Shown: piece by piece, positions 25,385 through 33,905 of the stretch
Numbering within the stretch: the stretch's first letter is position 1
Layout: each line of letters opens with the position of its first letter
DNA from: JBBQUN01 sp963717115
Lineage (GTDB): Bacteria; Actinomycetota; Acidimicrobiia; Acidimicrobiales; SZUA-35
NCBI GenBank assembly: GCA_963717115.1
Contig: CAVQVO010000020.1
Coordinates: 1,178,001-1,242,000, forward strand
Reading direction: 5' to 3'
DNA: 64,000 nt
The notes under the pieces: generated by a model
The model's database searches: none
Told to the model about the DNA's origin: nothing
Seen by the model: only the letters and a program-made list of their open reading frames with translations
Translations under genes and position numbers: made by a program

Positions 25385-26620
25385 ATGAGTGACAACGCCG
25401 CCACCCTTCCCGCCGAGGAGGCCGACGCCTTCCGCGCCCGCTGCCGGGCGTTCCTCGAAGAGCACGCCACGGGCCTGACCATCGTCGGCGAGGACCCCCG
25501 CAGCGACCAGTCGATCGCCCAGGCCCGGGCCTTCCAGGCCAAGGTGGCCGAAGCCGGGCTGGCGGGCCTCCTGTACCCGACCGAGTACGGCGGCCAGGGG
25601 CTCACCCAGGCCCACGACCGGATCTGGCGCGAGGAGTACGCGAAGGTCCCCGACATGACCGGTCAGCTGACGATCAGCCACGGGATGTGTCTGCCGGTCC
25701 TGAGCGAGTTCGGCTCACCCGAACAGAAGGCGGCGTTCCTCGCCGACAACATCGCGGCCCGGACGATCTGGTGTCAGATGTTCTCCGAGCCCGGCGCCGG
25801 GTCCGACGTCGCCTCGCTGCAGACCAAGGCCGAACTCGACGGTGACGAGTGGACCATCAACGGTCAGAAGGTCTGGACCACGCTGGCCCATCAGGCCGAC
25901 TACGGCATCCTGATCGCCCGAACCGATCCCGAGCAGCCCAAGCACCGCGGCATCTCGATGTTCATCGTCGACATGAAGGCCCCCGGGGTCGAGATCCGAC
26001 CGATCAACCAGATCGACGGCGGCGTGCACTTCAACGAGGTCTTCTTCTCCGACCTGCGGATCCCCAAGGACTGGTTGGTGGGTTCGCTCAACGACGGTTG
26101 GCGCTTGGCGACCGCCATGCTGATGTACGAACGGGTGGCCATCGGGACCGGCTCCACCAGCGGCATCAAGACCCCGAACTACAAGTGGCTCTCCGACGAG
26201 GCCAAGCGCCGGGGCACCTCGGCCGATCCCGTGATCCGACAGGCCCTGGCATCGCTGTACAGCCAGGAGGCCACCAAGAGCCTGGTCGCCATGCGCACGC
26301 GGGCCGAGCTCAAGGCCGGCAAGGCGCCCGGCCCCGGCGGCTCGTTGGGCAAGCTCCACGGAGCCAAGATCGCCCGCATGACCCGATCGATGGCACTCGA
26401 GATCACCGGCCCCGAGGGCATCGCCTGGGACGAGTCGAGCAATGCCGAGAAGTTCGCCAAGATGGTCGTCGGCTCCTTCAGCGCCAACATCGCCGGTGGC
26501 ACCGACGAGATCCAGAAGAACATCATCGGTGACCGTGTCCTCGGGCTGCCCCGGGAGCCCAGCGTCGACAAGGACGTGGCCTTCCGCGAGCTGCGGGTCG
26601 GCACCCAGCGCTCCGACTGA
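25385..26620 (+). CDS. Acyl-CoA dehydrogenase
   Basis: 411 residues. FSEPGAGSDVASLQTKA (~residues 137-153), WTINGQKVWTTLAHQADYG, LRIPKDWLVG and the closing segment ANIAGGTDEIQKNIIGDRVLG mark a FadE-type flavoprotein. An AAGGAACCGCAC leader gives a modest ribosome-binding site before ATG 25385. It probably shares the P450 transcript and ends at a clear hairpin. Substrate unknown; position suggests the acyl-CoA derived from a P450-oxidised lipid. Confidence 0.92.
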   Translation: MSDNAATLPAEEADAFRARCRAFLEEHATGLTIVGEDPRSDQSIAQARAFQAKVAEAGLAGLLYPTEYGGQGLTQAHDRIWREEYAKVPDMTGQLTISHGMCLPVLSEFGSPEQKAAFLADNIAARTIWCQMFSEPGAGSDVASLQTKAELDGDEWTINGQKVWTTLAHQADYGILIARTDPEQPKHRGISMFIVDMKAPGVEIRPINQIDGGVHFNEVFFSDLRIPKDWLVGSLNDGWRLATAMLMYERVAIGTGSTSGIKTPNYKWLSDEAKRRGTSADPVIRQALASLYSQEATKSLVAMRTRAELKAGKAPGPGGSLGKLHGAKIARMTRSMALEITGPEGIAWDESSNAEKFAKMVVGSFSANIAGGTDEIQKNIIGDRVLGLPREPSVDKDVAFRELRVGTQRSD

Positions 26621-26644
26621 CGCGACGGTCGCCGACCGTTCCTG

Positions 26645-26675
26645 CCGGTTCGATCACGCAACGTGGTCGAACCGG
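26645..26675 (+). terminator. Rho-independent-like terminator after the P450/ACAD pair
   Basis: Stem CCGGTTCGATCACG (26645-26658) pairs with CGTGGTCGAACCGG (26662-26675) over 14 positions with one U-G wobble and a CAA loop, followed by CCGTTTG. It sits 24 bases after the dehydrogenase stop. Confidence 0.65.
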
Positions 26676-26790
26676 CCGTTTGACCTGATGGCTGAGAAGG
26701 ATTGCCCCTGATTTCACCACGCACGGTGAGAGTAGATTGGTGTTCCCCGGCATGCGCACCCGGCATTGCCGCCCGAACGACGGACACCTC

Positions 26791-28953
26791 ATGTTGCTTC
26801 GACCCCGTGCTCTTCGAACCTCCGGCCGGCGTCGCACGCCGGCTGCGGTTCTCGCCCTCGTCATGACCGCCGGACTGCTCGCCGCCTCGTCACCCGCCGG
26901 CGCCGAGCTCGGAGCCCAGCCCACCAACGGTTGGGGCGTGGTCGGCGAGATCGCCGGCACCGAGACCAAGTCCATCAAGTCCGAGGTGTTCACGATCGAA
27001 CAGATCGGGAACCGGATCTTCGTGGGCGGCAAGTTCACGACCGCCACCAATGGCGCCGTCAGCGAACCGCAGGCCGGCCTCGCGGCCTTCGATGCCACCA
27101 CCGGCGCGTTCCTGTCGTCGTGGCGACCCCAGCTGAATGGCGCCGTCTACGCCCTCGAGGCCTCCCCCGACGGTTCCCGACTGTTCGTCGGTGGCGACTT
27201 CGAGACCTACAACGGTGTCAACACCGGCGGCCTCGTCGCCGTCGACCCCGCAACCGGGGCGATCGACACCACCTGGTCCGGCCGGGTCGGCGGCTACAAC
27301 GTCGTGCGAGGGCTCGACAGCGGTCCCGACGGCTTCCTGTACGCCACCGGGGGCTTCACCTCGATCGCCTCTGCCGGCCAGGGCAGCGTCGCCTATCGGG
27401 TGGGACGCTTCGCCCTGTCGAACGGCGCCATCGACGGGACGTGGCAGCCGGTCATCCAGGGCGGCACGGTCTGGGGCATCGCCGCCAGCCCCGACACCAG
27501 TCGGGTCTATCTGGCCGGCACGTTCGCCACGTCCAACGGCGCCTTCGCCCAGCAGGGTTTCGCCGCCCTGTCGACGGTCGACGGTTCCAACGTCTCCGGC
27601 CTCGCCCCCGTGGCGTTCAACACCTCCAACGTCAACCGTCGATACCTCTACGACGTCGAGGTCGGCAACGGTCTGGTCTGGGTCGGTGGCAGCGAGCACT
27701 TCGTGCAGGCCCTCAACGAATCCGATCTCTCACTCGAGAAGTTCCACCTGGCGAGCCCGGTCGGCGATTTCCAGGACATCGAGATCGTCGGCGACCGGGT
27801 CTACGCCGGCTGCCACTGCCGCCTGGGCGCTCGCATGGACAGCTCCGACGGCGTGCTCTGGTACGCCAACCAGGGTCCGAGCGCGCCGATCACGGGGACC
27901 GCTCCGACCGGCTGGGTCACGGCCTTCGATGCCTTCACCGGCGAGCACGTCGACGAGTTCGTGGCGTCGTTCAACAGCCTGGGCCCGGGAGTCTGGGCCA
28001 TCCACGGCTCTCCCGACGGCTGCGTCTGGTTCGGCGGCGACATCAGCGCCGCCGCCAACACGGCGATGAACAACCTGCTTCGCCTCTGCGAGGACGGAGG
28101 CAACCCGACCGACCTCGAGCGCCCGTCGACGCCGGGCAAGCCGCAGGTCACCGACGTCGGTCCGGCCTCGGTCACCGCGAACTGGACCCCGGCCACCGAC
28201 AACGTCGGCGTCACCGGCTACCGGATCTACGACGACACCACCGGCAACGTGCTGCTCGACACCCCGGGCACCACCGGCACCATCAGCGGCCTCTCGGCCG
28301 GCACCTACCGGCTCTACACCAAGGCCTACGACGCCGCCGGCAACGAGAGCTACCGCAGCGGCATCCAAGCCGTCACCGTCACCGGAGCCGTCGTCGACCT
28401 CGAGCGCCCGTCGACGCCGGGCAAGCCGCAGGTCACCGACGTCGGTCCGGCCTCGGTCACCGCCAACTGGACCCCGGCCACCGACAACGTCGGCGTCACC
28501 GGCTACCGGATCTACGACGACACCACCGGCAACGTGCTGCTCGACACCCCGGGCACCACCGGCACCATCAGCGGCCTCTCGGCCGGCACCTACCGGCTCT
28601 ACACCAAGGCCTACGACGCCGCCGGCAACGAGAGCTACCGCAGCGGCATCCAAACCGTCACCGTCACCGGAGCCGTCGTCGACCTCGAGCGACCCTCGAC
28701 CCCGACGGGCAACATGGTGCTCTCGGTCGTTGGCGCCACCGTCGACCTGGCGTGGAACGCATCGACCGACAACGTCGGCGTGACGGGTTACCGCCTCTTC
28801 GACTCGGCCAACCAGCCCATCGTCGATGTGGCAGCGACGTCGGCGACCCTGAGCGGTCTGGCCCCCGGGAGCCACTCGGTGTACGTCAGGGCGTTCGACG
28901 CCGCCGGCAACCTGTCGTGGCGGTCGAACACGGTCACCGTCGTCGTCGGCTGA
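26791..28953 (+). CDS. Secreted beta-propeller protein with three FN3 repeats
   Basis: 720 residues from ATG 26791. Signal peptide: basic n-region RPRALRTSGRRR, hydrophobic AAVLALVMTAGLLAA, cleavage after SPAGA. Residues ~45-420 form beta-propeller-like repeats (IFVGGKFTTA, LFVGGDFETYNG, LYATGGFTSI, VYLAGTFATSNG), each with the FxxxxG-D-xTG pattern. Three fibronectin type III units follow: ~441-535, 536-630, 631-720. The first two differ by only two bases out of 285. No LPXTG, membrane anchor or catalytic motif is seen, so it is probably released or loosely attached, acting in adhesion or binding. Longer starts at 26752 (ATG) and 26737 (TTG) would put 13 or more charged residues before the signal peptide. 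Confidence 0.82.
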   Translation: MLLRPRALRTSGRRRTPAAVLALVMTAGLLAASSPAGAELGAQPTNGWGVVGEIAGTETKSIKSEVFTIEQIGNRIFVGGKFTTATNGAVSEPQAGLAAFDATTGAFLSSWRPQLNGAVYALEASPDGSRLFVGGDFETYNGVNTGGLVAVDPATGAIDTTWSGRVGGYNVVRGLDSGPDGFLYATGGFTSIASAGQGSVAYRVGRFALSNGAIDGTWQPVIQGGTVWGIAASPDTSRVYLAGTFATSNGAFAQQGFAALSTVDGSNVSGLAPVAFNTSNVNRRYLYDVEVGNGLVWVGGSEHFVQALNESDLSLEKFHLASPVGDFQDIEIVGDRVYAGCHCRLGARMDSSDGVLWYANQGPSAPITGTAPTGWVTAFDAFTGEHVDEFVASFNSLGPGVWAIHGSPDGCVWFGGDISAAANTAMNNLLRLCEDGGNPTDLERPSTPGKPQVTDVGPASVTANWTPATDNVGVTGYRIYDDTTGNVLLDTPGTTGTISGLSAGTYRLYTKAYDAAGNESYRSGIQAVTVTGAVVDLERPSTPGKPQVTDVGPASVTANWTPATDNVGVTGYRIYDDTTGNVLLDTPGTTGTISGLSAGTYRLYTKAYDAAGNESYRSGIQTVTVTGAVVDLERPSTPTGNMVLSVVGATVDLAWNASTDNVGVTGYRLFDSANQPIVDVAATSATLSGLAPGSHSVYVRAFDAAGNLSWRSNTVTVVVG
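28111..28680 (+). repeat. Near-identical tandem duplication of an FN3 module (2 x 285 bp)
   Basis: Copy 1 is 28111-28395 and copy 2 is 28396-28680, with a period of 285 bases (95 codons). I count two differences: GCG/GCC in one Ala codon and GCC/ACC (Ala/Thr) near the end. A third, clearly diverged copy runs 28681-28953. The near identity implies recent duplication or gene conversion. Confidence 0.9.
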
Positions 28954-28992
28954 GCGAGTCAGCCGGCAGGCCGACCGGCGCGATGCGGCGAT

Positions 28993-29409
28993 TCAGCCGC
29001 AGCACGGCGGATCGGCAGGTACCCGCACCTCGTTCTCGATCTGGTCGGCGTCGCCGGTCTTGAGGTACCACTCCCAGCGCTGGTCGTCGGGGGCATCGAC
29101 CCAGGTCTCGGTCTTCTCGGCGTAGCAGCAGATCGTGTCGGCGATGGCGGTCGGGTCGAGACCCTCGGCGAGGAGCCGGGCCTCGGCCTCGCTCACCTGT
29201 TCGACGGTGTCGGTCTCGACGCCGAGGTGGTTGATGGTCCCGCCCAGGTTCGCCGCGGACTGGAACAGCACCAGCTTGAGGGGCGGGTCGGTGATCGCGA
29301 AGTTCGCGTAGCCGTCGCGCACCTTGGCCGGCGGGGTGGCGAACATCTTCTCGTAGAACGCGATCGATTCGGCGAGGTTCGACACGTTCAGGGCCAGTTG
29401 GAGTCGCAT
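28993..29409 (-). CDS. arsI: ArsI/CadI-family metalloenzyme (glyoxalase/bleomycin-resistance fold)
   Basis: 138 residues, VOC-fold protein. ArsI cleaves the C-As bond of organoarsenicals, and CadI relatives are metal-induced. Seen: N-terminal LQLALNVSNLAESIAFYEKMF, metal-ligand segment INHLGVE (His ~75), the vicinal Cys pair in ADTICCYAEKTETWV (~residues 96-97) that binds trivalent arsenic, metal-ligand Glu in RWEWYL, and a C-terminal PPCCG cysteine pair. It is divergent from an ArsR gene with a metal-type Cys motif, strongly supporting arsenic or metal response. The shared 95-base interval carries inverted repeats. Confidence 0.88.
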   Translation of the reverse strand: MRLQLALNVSNLAESIAFYEKMFATPPAKVRDGYANFAITDPPLKLVLFQSAANLGGTINHLGVETDTVEQVSEAEARLLAEGLDPTAIADTICCYAEKTETWVDAPDDQRWEWYLKTGDADQIENEVRVPADPPCCG

Positions 29410-29450
29410 GGGAACTGCTTTCCGGATGGGGCCGTCGGGCCCGTCTCATT

Positions 29451-29500
29451 TCGATGAACATCGATACGTTGACGGACGATTCGATATCTGTCAATATGTT
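29451..29500. promoter_or_regulatory. Candidate ArsR operator between arsI and arsR
   Basis: An AT-rich island in GC-rich DNA. A perfect palindrome TCGATG-AA-CATCGA lies at 29451-29464, and a second site, TCGATATCTGTCAATATG (29481-29498), reads TTGACAGATATCGA on the other strand, resembling known actinobacterial ArsR/SmtB sites. TTGAC also occurs at 29469. Position between the two divergent starts suits control of both genes. Confidence 0.55.
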
Positions 29501-29504
29501 TTTC

Positions 29505-29882
29505 GTGACCGACTCCCGTGCCTCGACCACCCCGGCCGGACCGCACCGATTGGATGGAGGGGATTGCTGCACGCCGTTGGCCGCCGGTCCACTCGACGAA
29601 GAGGCGGCCATCGAACTGGCGGCGGTCCTCAAGGCGGTTGCCGATCCCGTTCGTCTCCGCCTCCTGGCGCTGCTCGCCGCCGACGGCGGCACCGAGGTCT
29701 GCGCCTGCGACCTCCCGCTCGCCCTCGACCGGGCCCAACCCACGATCAGCCATCACCTCACCCAGCTGGTCGGCGCCGGGCTCGTCGAGCGGGAACAGCG
29801 GGGCAAGTGGGCGTGGTTCCGGTTGACCCCGGGCGCTTTCGAGCGTCTCGGGTCGGTCTTCACCACCGCCACCCGCCGCTGA
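29505..29882 (+). CDS. arsR: ArsR-family metalloregulator
   Basis: About 125 residues from GTG 29505; an in-frame ATG at 29454 would add 17 residues but would place the operator-like palindromes inside the coding region, so I prefer the later start. Neither has a clear ribosome-binding site, so a leaderless message is possible. Winged HTH with metal-binding motif EVCACDLP (~residues 65-72), the known arsenite-sensing site of ArsR, recognition helix DRAQPTISHHLTQL and wing EREQRGKWAWFRL. An extra GGDCC near the N-terminus may add thiol ligands. Expected to repress arsI and itself until arsenic or another soft metal binds. Confidence 0.85.
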   Translation: MTDSRASTTPAGPHRLDGGDCCTPLAAGPLDEEAAIELAAVLKAVADPVRLRLLALLAADGGTEVCACDLPLALDRAQPTISHHLTQLVGAGLVEREQRGKWAWFRLTPGAFERLGSVFTTATRR

Positions 29883-29940
29883 ACCCCTCCGTTCTGGCGC
29901 GGGGCGGCCCCGAAACGCGGTCGAACGACGCCACAAGCGG

Positions 29941-31245
29941 TCAGCCGCGTGGGGGCGAACCGACCCGGGCGAAGACGGCCTTGAGGTAGGCGCCCTCGGC
30001 GAAGGAGACGGGATGGTCGAGCGCGTGACCGGTCTCGACGACGTCGTGGAGCACGTGACCGGCGTCGGACGCCGCATCGCGGACCGCAGCCGAGAACTCG
30101 GCGGCGCCGATCCGACTCGAACAGGAGGCCTGCACGAGCAGCCCACCGGGCTCGATCAGCGGGAGGGCCAGGTGGGTGAGCCGGCGGTAGGCGCCGAGCG
30201 CCCGACCGACGTCACTCTGCTTGTGGGCGAACGAGGGCGGATCGACCACCACCAGGTCGAATCGTTCCCCCCGGTCGGCCATGGCGGCCATGGCCTCGAA
30301 CGCGTCGACCACGGCGCTGGTGTGCACACAGGCGTCGGTGAGCGTTGCGTTGTGTGCCATGTTGCGCCCGGCCGTGGCGATCGCCTCGGGGGCGAGATCG
30401 ACGCTGTGCACCGACCGGGCTCCCCCGGCTGCGGCATACACCGAGAACCCGCCCGTGCAGGCGAAGACGTCGAGGACCCGAGCGCCGGCGGCCAGAGCCC
30501 GTACTGCCTGCCGGTTGTCTCGCTGATCGAGGAAGTGGCCGGTCTTCTGCCCGGTGACCGGGTGGGCCTCGAATCGCAGCCCGTTCTCGTGGAACAGGAC
30601 CGGTTCGACGATCGTGGTCGCCGACGTGGTGAGCCGTCCGGCATCGTCGAGGGTGACGGCGAGGCCCTGGCCGTCGGCCAGACCGTGGGTGTCGCCCCGC
30701 TGCACCGTGCGGGCGAGCCGGAACACGACCGAGTCGATCGTGATGCCCGCCGCTGCGCAGGCGGCGACGAGTTCGGGCAGGACGATGCCGAGATGGGGGA
30801 TCCAGGCCGTGCTGTAGAGCTTCACGACGAGCGTCGTGGCGTAGCGGTCGGCGATCAGGCCGGGGACGCCGTCGTTCTCGCCGTTGAGGATCCGGTACCC
30901 CGTGGTCCGTCGGTCGCCGGCGAGGTCGGTGAGCGGCCGACGCCGGTCCACGGCCCGGTCGAAGGTCGCCCGCCACCAGGTTCGGTCGATCGACTGCGAT
31001 TTACCGTGGTGGAGGATCCGGACCCGGATCGGCGAGTCGGGATCGTAGAGGCCGATTGCCAGGAAGGCCCGCTTGCGGTCGAACACCACGGCCAGGTCCC
31101 CGGGCCGCCCCGACGAGGTGTCGGACGTGATGCCACCGTCGAAGAGCCAGGGATGGCCACGACGCAGCTCGCGTTCGGCCGCGGGCGTGACCTTCACGGC
31201 GAGCCGTTGCTCACGCACCGTAGGGAGCTGCTCGAAGGAGATCAC
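29941..31245 (-). CDS. Class I SAM-dependent rRNA methyltransferase, RlmI-like
   Basis: 434 residues. N-terminal PUA domain (RELRRGHPWLFDGGI; AFLAIGLYDPDSPIRVRIL), then an RlmI/PUA-SAM methyltransferase core: VLDVFACTGGFSVYAAAGGA (SAM loop, ~residue 255), VDLAPEAI (ribose ligand), catalytic VVDPPSFAHKQ and QASCSS. The E. coli relative RlmI makes m5C1962 in 23S rRNA; the same base is inferred, not shown. Start ATG 31245. It converges on the arsR gene and diverges from oppD, so it is monocistronic. Confidence 0.87.
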   Translation of the reverse strand: MISFEQLPTVREQRLAVKVTPAAERELRRGHPWLFDGGITSDTSSGRPGDLAVVFDRKRAFLAIGLYDPDSPIRVRILHHGKSQSIDRTWWRATFDRAVDRRRPLTDLAGDRRTTGYRILNGENDGVPGLIADRYATTLVVKLYSTAWIPHLGIVLPELVAACAAAGITIDSVVFRLARTVQRGDTHGLADGQGLAVTLDDAGRLTTSATTIVEPVLFHENGLRFEAHPVTGQKTGHFLDQRDNRQAVRALAAGARVLDVFACTGGFSVYAAAGGARSVHSVDLAPEAIATAGRNMAHNATLTDACVHTSAVVDAFEAMAAMADRGERFDLVVVDPPSFAHKQSDVGRALGAYRRLTHLALPLIEPGGLLVQASCSSRIGAAEFSAAVRDAASDAGHVLHDVVETGHALDHPVSFAEGAYLKAVFARVGSPPRG

Positions 31246-31322
31246 GATGGAACGCTAGGCCCGTCACCCGCCCGGCGCAGCCTCTTGGCGCGCACTCCTG
31301 CGGACCGAGTAGGTTCTGCGAT

Positions 31323-32429
31323 GTGACAAGCGCCACGCCCTCGCTCCGGATCGATCCCACCATTCCGCTGCTCGAGGTGTCGAACCTCCGCACCCACTTC
31401 CTGACCGCCGGAGGGCGGGTCCGAGCCGTCGACGACGTGTCGTTCTCGCTCGAACGGGGCAAGACCCTGGGCGTGGTCGGCGAATCGGGTTCCGGCAAGA
31501 CCGTGCTCTCGCGCTCGATCATGAACCTGCTGCCCCGCCACAACGTGCACCGCGAAGGCAGTGTCCGCTTCGAGGGCGAGGAACTCCTGGGCCGATCCGA
31601 CAAGGAGATGCGGTCGATCTGGGGCAAGGAACTGGCGATGATCTTCCAGGATCCGATGTCGTCGCTCAATCCGGTCATGAAGATCGGCAAGCAGATCACC
31701 GAGTCGCTGCGGCTCCATCTCGGCATCGATCGCAAAGAGGCGAAGCTCGTCGCCGTCCAGCTCCTCCGCTCGGTCAACATTCCCGAGCCCGAGAAGCGCT
31801 TCGACGAGTTCCCCCATCAGCTGTCGGGCGGCATGCGGCAGCGGGTGATGATCGCGGTGGCGATGGCGTGCGGCCCGAAGCTGCTCTTCGCCGACGAGCC
31901 GACCACCGCACTCGACGTGACCGTGCAGGCCCAGATCCTGAACCTGTTGCAGGATCAGCAGACCGAGCGCTTCATGGCCATGGTGCTCGTCACCCACGAC
32001 CTCGGCGTCGTTGCCGGCCGCACCGACGAGATCGCCGTGATGTACGGCGGTCGTCTCGCCGAGAAGGCGCCGACCAACTCGCTGTTCGTCAACATGAAGC
32101 ACCCCTACACCCAGGCCCTGCTCCGCTCGATCCCCCGGGTCGAGAACCCGAGCCACACCCGCCTGCAGGTGATCGGCGGGCGCCCGCCCGACCTGATCAA
32201 CCCGCCGAAGGGTTGCCCGTTCAGCCTCCGCTGCCCGTATGTGCAGGCCCGCTGCCACGAGGAGCGGCCCGAACTCACCCCGGCCGCCGTGCCCGGTCAC
32301 GACTTCGCCTGTCACTTCCCGTTGGGCACGCCCGAGAACGAGGCGGCCCTCGAGGCCAACCTGGCGGCCGGGCTGCCCCAGACGCTGGCCTCGGTCGAAG
32401 GCGCCGGCATCGGCGTCGACATCTCCTGA
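31323..32429 (+). CDS. Oligopeptide/dipeptide ABC transporter ATP-binding protein, OppD-type
   Basis: 368 residues from GTG 31323. Walker A GESGSGKT (~residues 56-63), Q-loop IFQDPMSSLNP, signature LSGGMRQRV, Walker B LLFADEPTTALD and H-loop LVTHDLGVV are intact. The C-terminal OppD/F extension has the HPYTQALLRSIP and CPFSLRCPYVQARC segments with the four Cys that can hold an iron-sulfur cluster. Cytoplasmic motor subunit for peptide import. It stands alone on the plus strand, converging on the oppF-like gene, whereas the other ATPase and both permeases lie on the minus strand. Confidence 0.92.
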   Translation: MTSATPSLRIDPTIPLLEVSNLRTHFLTAGGRVRAVDDVSFSLERGKTLGVVGESGSGKTVLSRSIMNLLPRHNVHREGSVRFEGEELLGRSDKEMRSIWGKELAMIFQDPMSSLNPVMKIGKQITESLRLHLGIDRKEAKLVAVQLLRSVNIPEPEKRFDEFPHQLSGGMRQRVMIAVAMACGPKLLFADEPTTALDVTVQAQILNLLQDQQTERFMAMVLVTHDLGVVAGRTDEIAVMYGGRLAEKAPTNSLFVNMKHPYTQALLRSIPRVENPSHTRLQVIGGRPPDLINPPKGCPFSLRCPYVQARCHEERPELTPAAVPGHDFACHFPLGTPENEAALEANLAAGLPQTLASVEGAGIGVDIS

Positions 32430-32525
32430 CGACCCGAGCCGCCCGCGAGGTGGAGCGGCCGGGTGCCGGAAACGGCACTCCCATGCACCAATTCGCCGAA
32501 CGGTCCCGAGGGTCGGCGGCGTCCG

Positions 32526-33905
32526 TCAGCGAATGTCGACCGGCACCCCGGAGGCGACGTGCCAGTCGTTGGCACCGAGCGGGAAGTGACAGGCCGCGAA
32601 GTGGCCGTCCTGGTGTTGCTCGATGATCGGTTCGATCTCGGCGCACATCGCGGCGGCCCGTGGACAGCGGGTGCGGAACCGGCACCCCGACGGGGGTGCG
32701 ATCGGCGAGGGCAGCTCCCCGGTGATCGTGTCGGCCGACCGGGGATCGACCAGGGGGTCGGGCACCGGGATCGCCGACATCAGCACCTGGGTGTAGGGGT
32801 GACGGGGTCGTGAGTACAGCTCGTCGGGATGGCCGACCTCGCACACCTTGCCCAGGTACATCACCGCCACCCGGTCCGAGACGTTCTTCACCACGGCCAG
32901 GTCGTGGGCGATGAACACCAGCGAGATCCCGTAGCGGGCCTTCAGGTCCTCCAGGAGGTTGAGCACCTGGGCCTGGACCGACACGTCGAGCGCCGACACC
33001 GGCTCGTCACAGATGATCACCTTGGGCTCGAGGATCAAGGCCCGGGCGATCGAGATGCGCTGGGCCTGCCCGCCGGAGAACTCGTGCGGGTGTTTGGGCA
33101 TCGCCGTCTCGGCGTCGACCCCGACGTCGTCGAGGACCTTCTTCACGCGCTCTCGGGCGTCGGCATCGAATGCGGACCGCTGGCTCCGCATCTTGAGCAT
33201 CCTCGGGACGGCGAAGAACGGCATCAGCACGACCAGCAACAGCCACACCGCCGACGTGGCGGCGATCAGGGCCGCCGCCGGCGCCAGGACGGCGAGACCA
33301 CCGATCATCACCCAGGTGCCGAGCGTGCTCAGCCCGTTGCCCGAGCCATCGGACGAGGCGGTACCGGCCACGTAGGCCACCATGCCGACGAAGAAGGCGA
33401 CGACGCCGATCTTGGCGGTGAGCACGACCAGGCGATGCTTCCACCACCGCATCATGGACGGGACGTAGTCCTCCCACAGGCGGGCGGGCAGGGTCCGGGG
33501 GAAGCCCTCGATCCAGCGGATCACCAGGGGCTCCGACACGATCTCGGCGATCGTTCGACGGGGGTTGAGCGACGAGATCGGGTCCTGGAAGATCATCTGG
33601 AGGCGACCGCGGGCGTCGCGCAGTTCCTCGGCGTCGAGGCTCGCCATGTCGATCCCGTTGAGCATGACCCGGCCCGACGTCGGCGGTGGAACCCGCATGA
33701 TGGCCTTGCCGGTGGTCGACTTGCCGCAGCCCGACTCGCCGACGATGCCGAGCGTCTCACCGGGCAGCAGGTCGACACTGACATCGGAGACCGCATGCAC
33801 CTTGAGTCCGGTGTTGCCGATCGGGAACTCGACGGTCAGGTGCTCGACCCGCAGGACCGGGTCGTCGCCGACCTCTCGCAGGTGAGCGGTTCCGGAGCCG
33901 GCCAT
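32526..33905 (-). CDS. OppF-type ABC ATPase with a membrane-spanning insertion in the nucleotide-binding domain
   Basis: 459 residues, about 120 longer than usual OppF. Walker A GESGCGKST (56-64), Q-loop IFQDPISSLNP (~105-115), signature FSGGQ (276-280), Walker B VIICDEP (~297-303), H-loop IAHDLAVV and the Cys-rich C-terminal CRFRTRCPRAAAMC are all intact. Between the Q-loop and the signature, residues ~131-250 do not belong to the family: two or three hydrophobic helices (~158-181, ~198-216, ~217-236) with a Gly/Ser linker. The frame is continuous and codon usage is normal. The insert would tether this ATPase to the membrane or alter its contact with the permease. ATG 33905 overlaps the oppC stop (TGATG). 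Confidence 0.88.
   Translation of the reverse strand: MAGSGTAHLREVGDDPVLRVEHLTVEFPIGNTGLKVHAVSDVSVDLLPGETLGIVGESGCGKSTTGKAIMRVPPPTSGRVMLNGIDMASLDAEELRDARGRLQMIFQDPISSLNPRRTIAEIVSEPLVIRWIEGFPRTLPARLWEDYVPSMMRWWKHRLVVLTAKIGVVAFFVGMVAYVAGTASSDGSGNGLSTLGTWVMIGGLAVLAPAAALIAATSAVWLLLVVLMPFFAVPRMLKMRSQRSAFDADARERVKKVLDDVGVDAETAMPKHPHEFSGGQAQRISIARALILEPKVIICDEPVSALDVSVQAQVLNLLEDLKARYGISLVFIAHDLAVVKNVSDRVAVMYLGKVCEVGHPDELYSRPRHPYTQVLMSAIPVPDPLVDPRSADTITGELPSPIAPPSGCRFRTRCPRAAAMCAEIEPIIEQHQDGHFAACHFPLGANDWHVASGVPVDIR

Noticed and set aside
26676..26790. Riboswitch (c-di-GMP or c-di-AMP) upstream of the secreted beta-propeller gene
   Set aside because: The leader has short hairpins such as TCACCACGCACGGTGA, but no conserved riboswitch core could be matched by eye.
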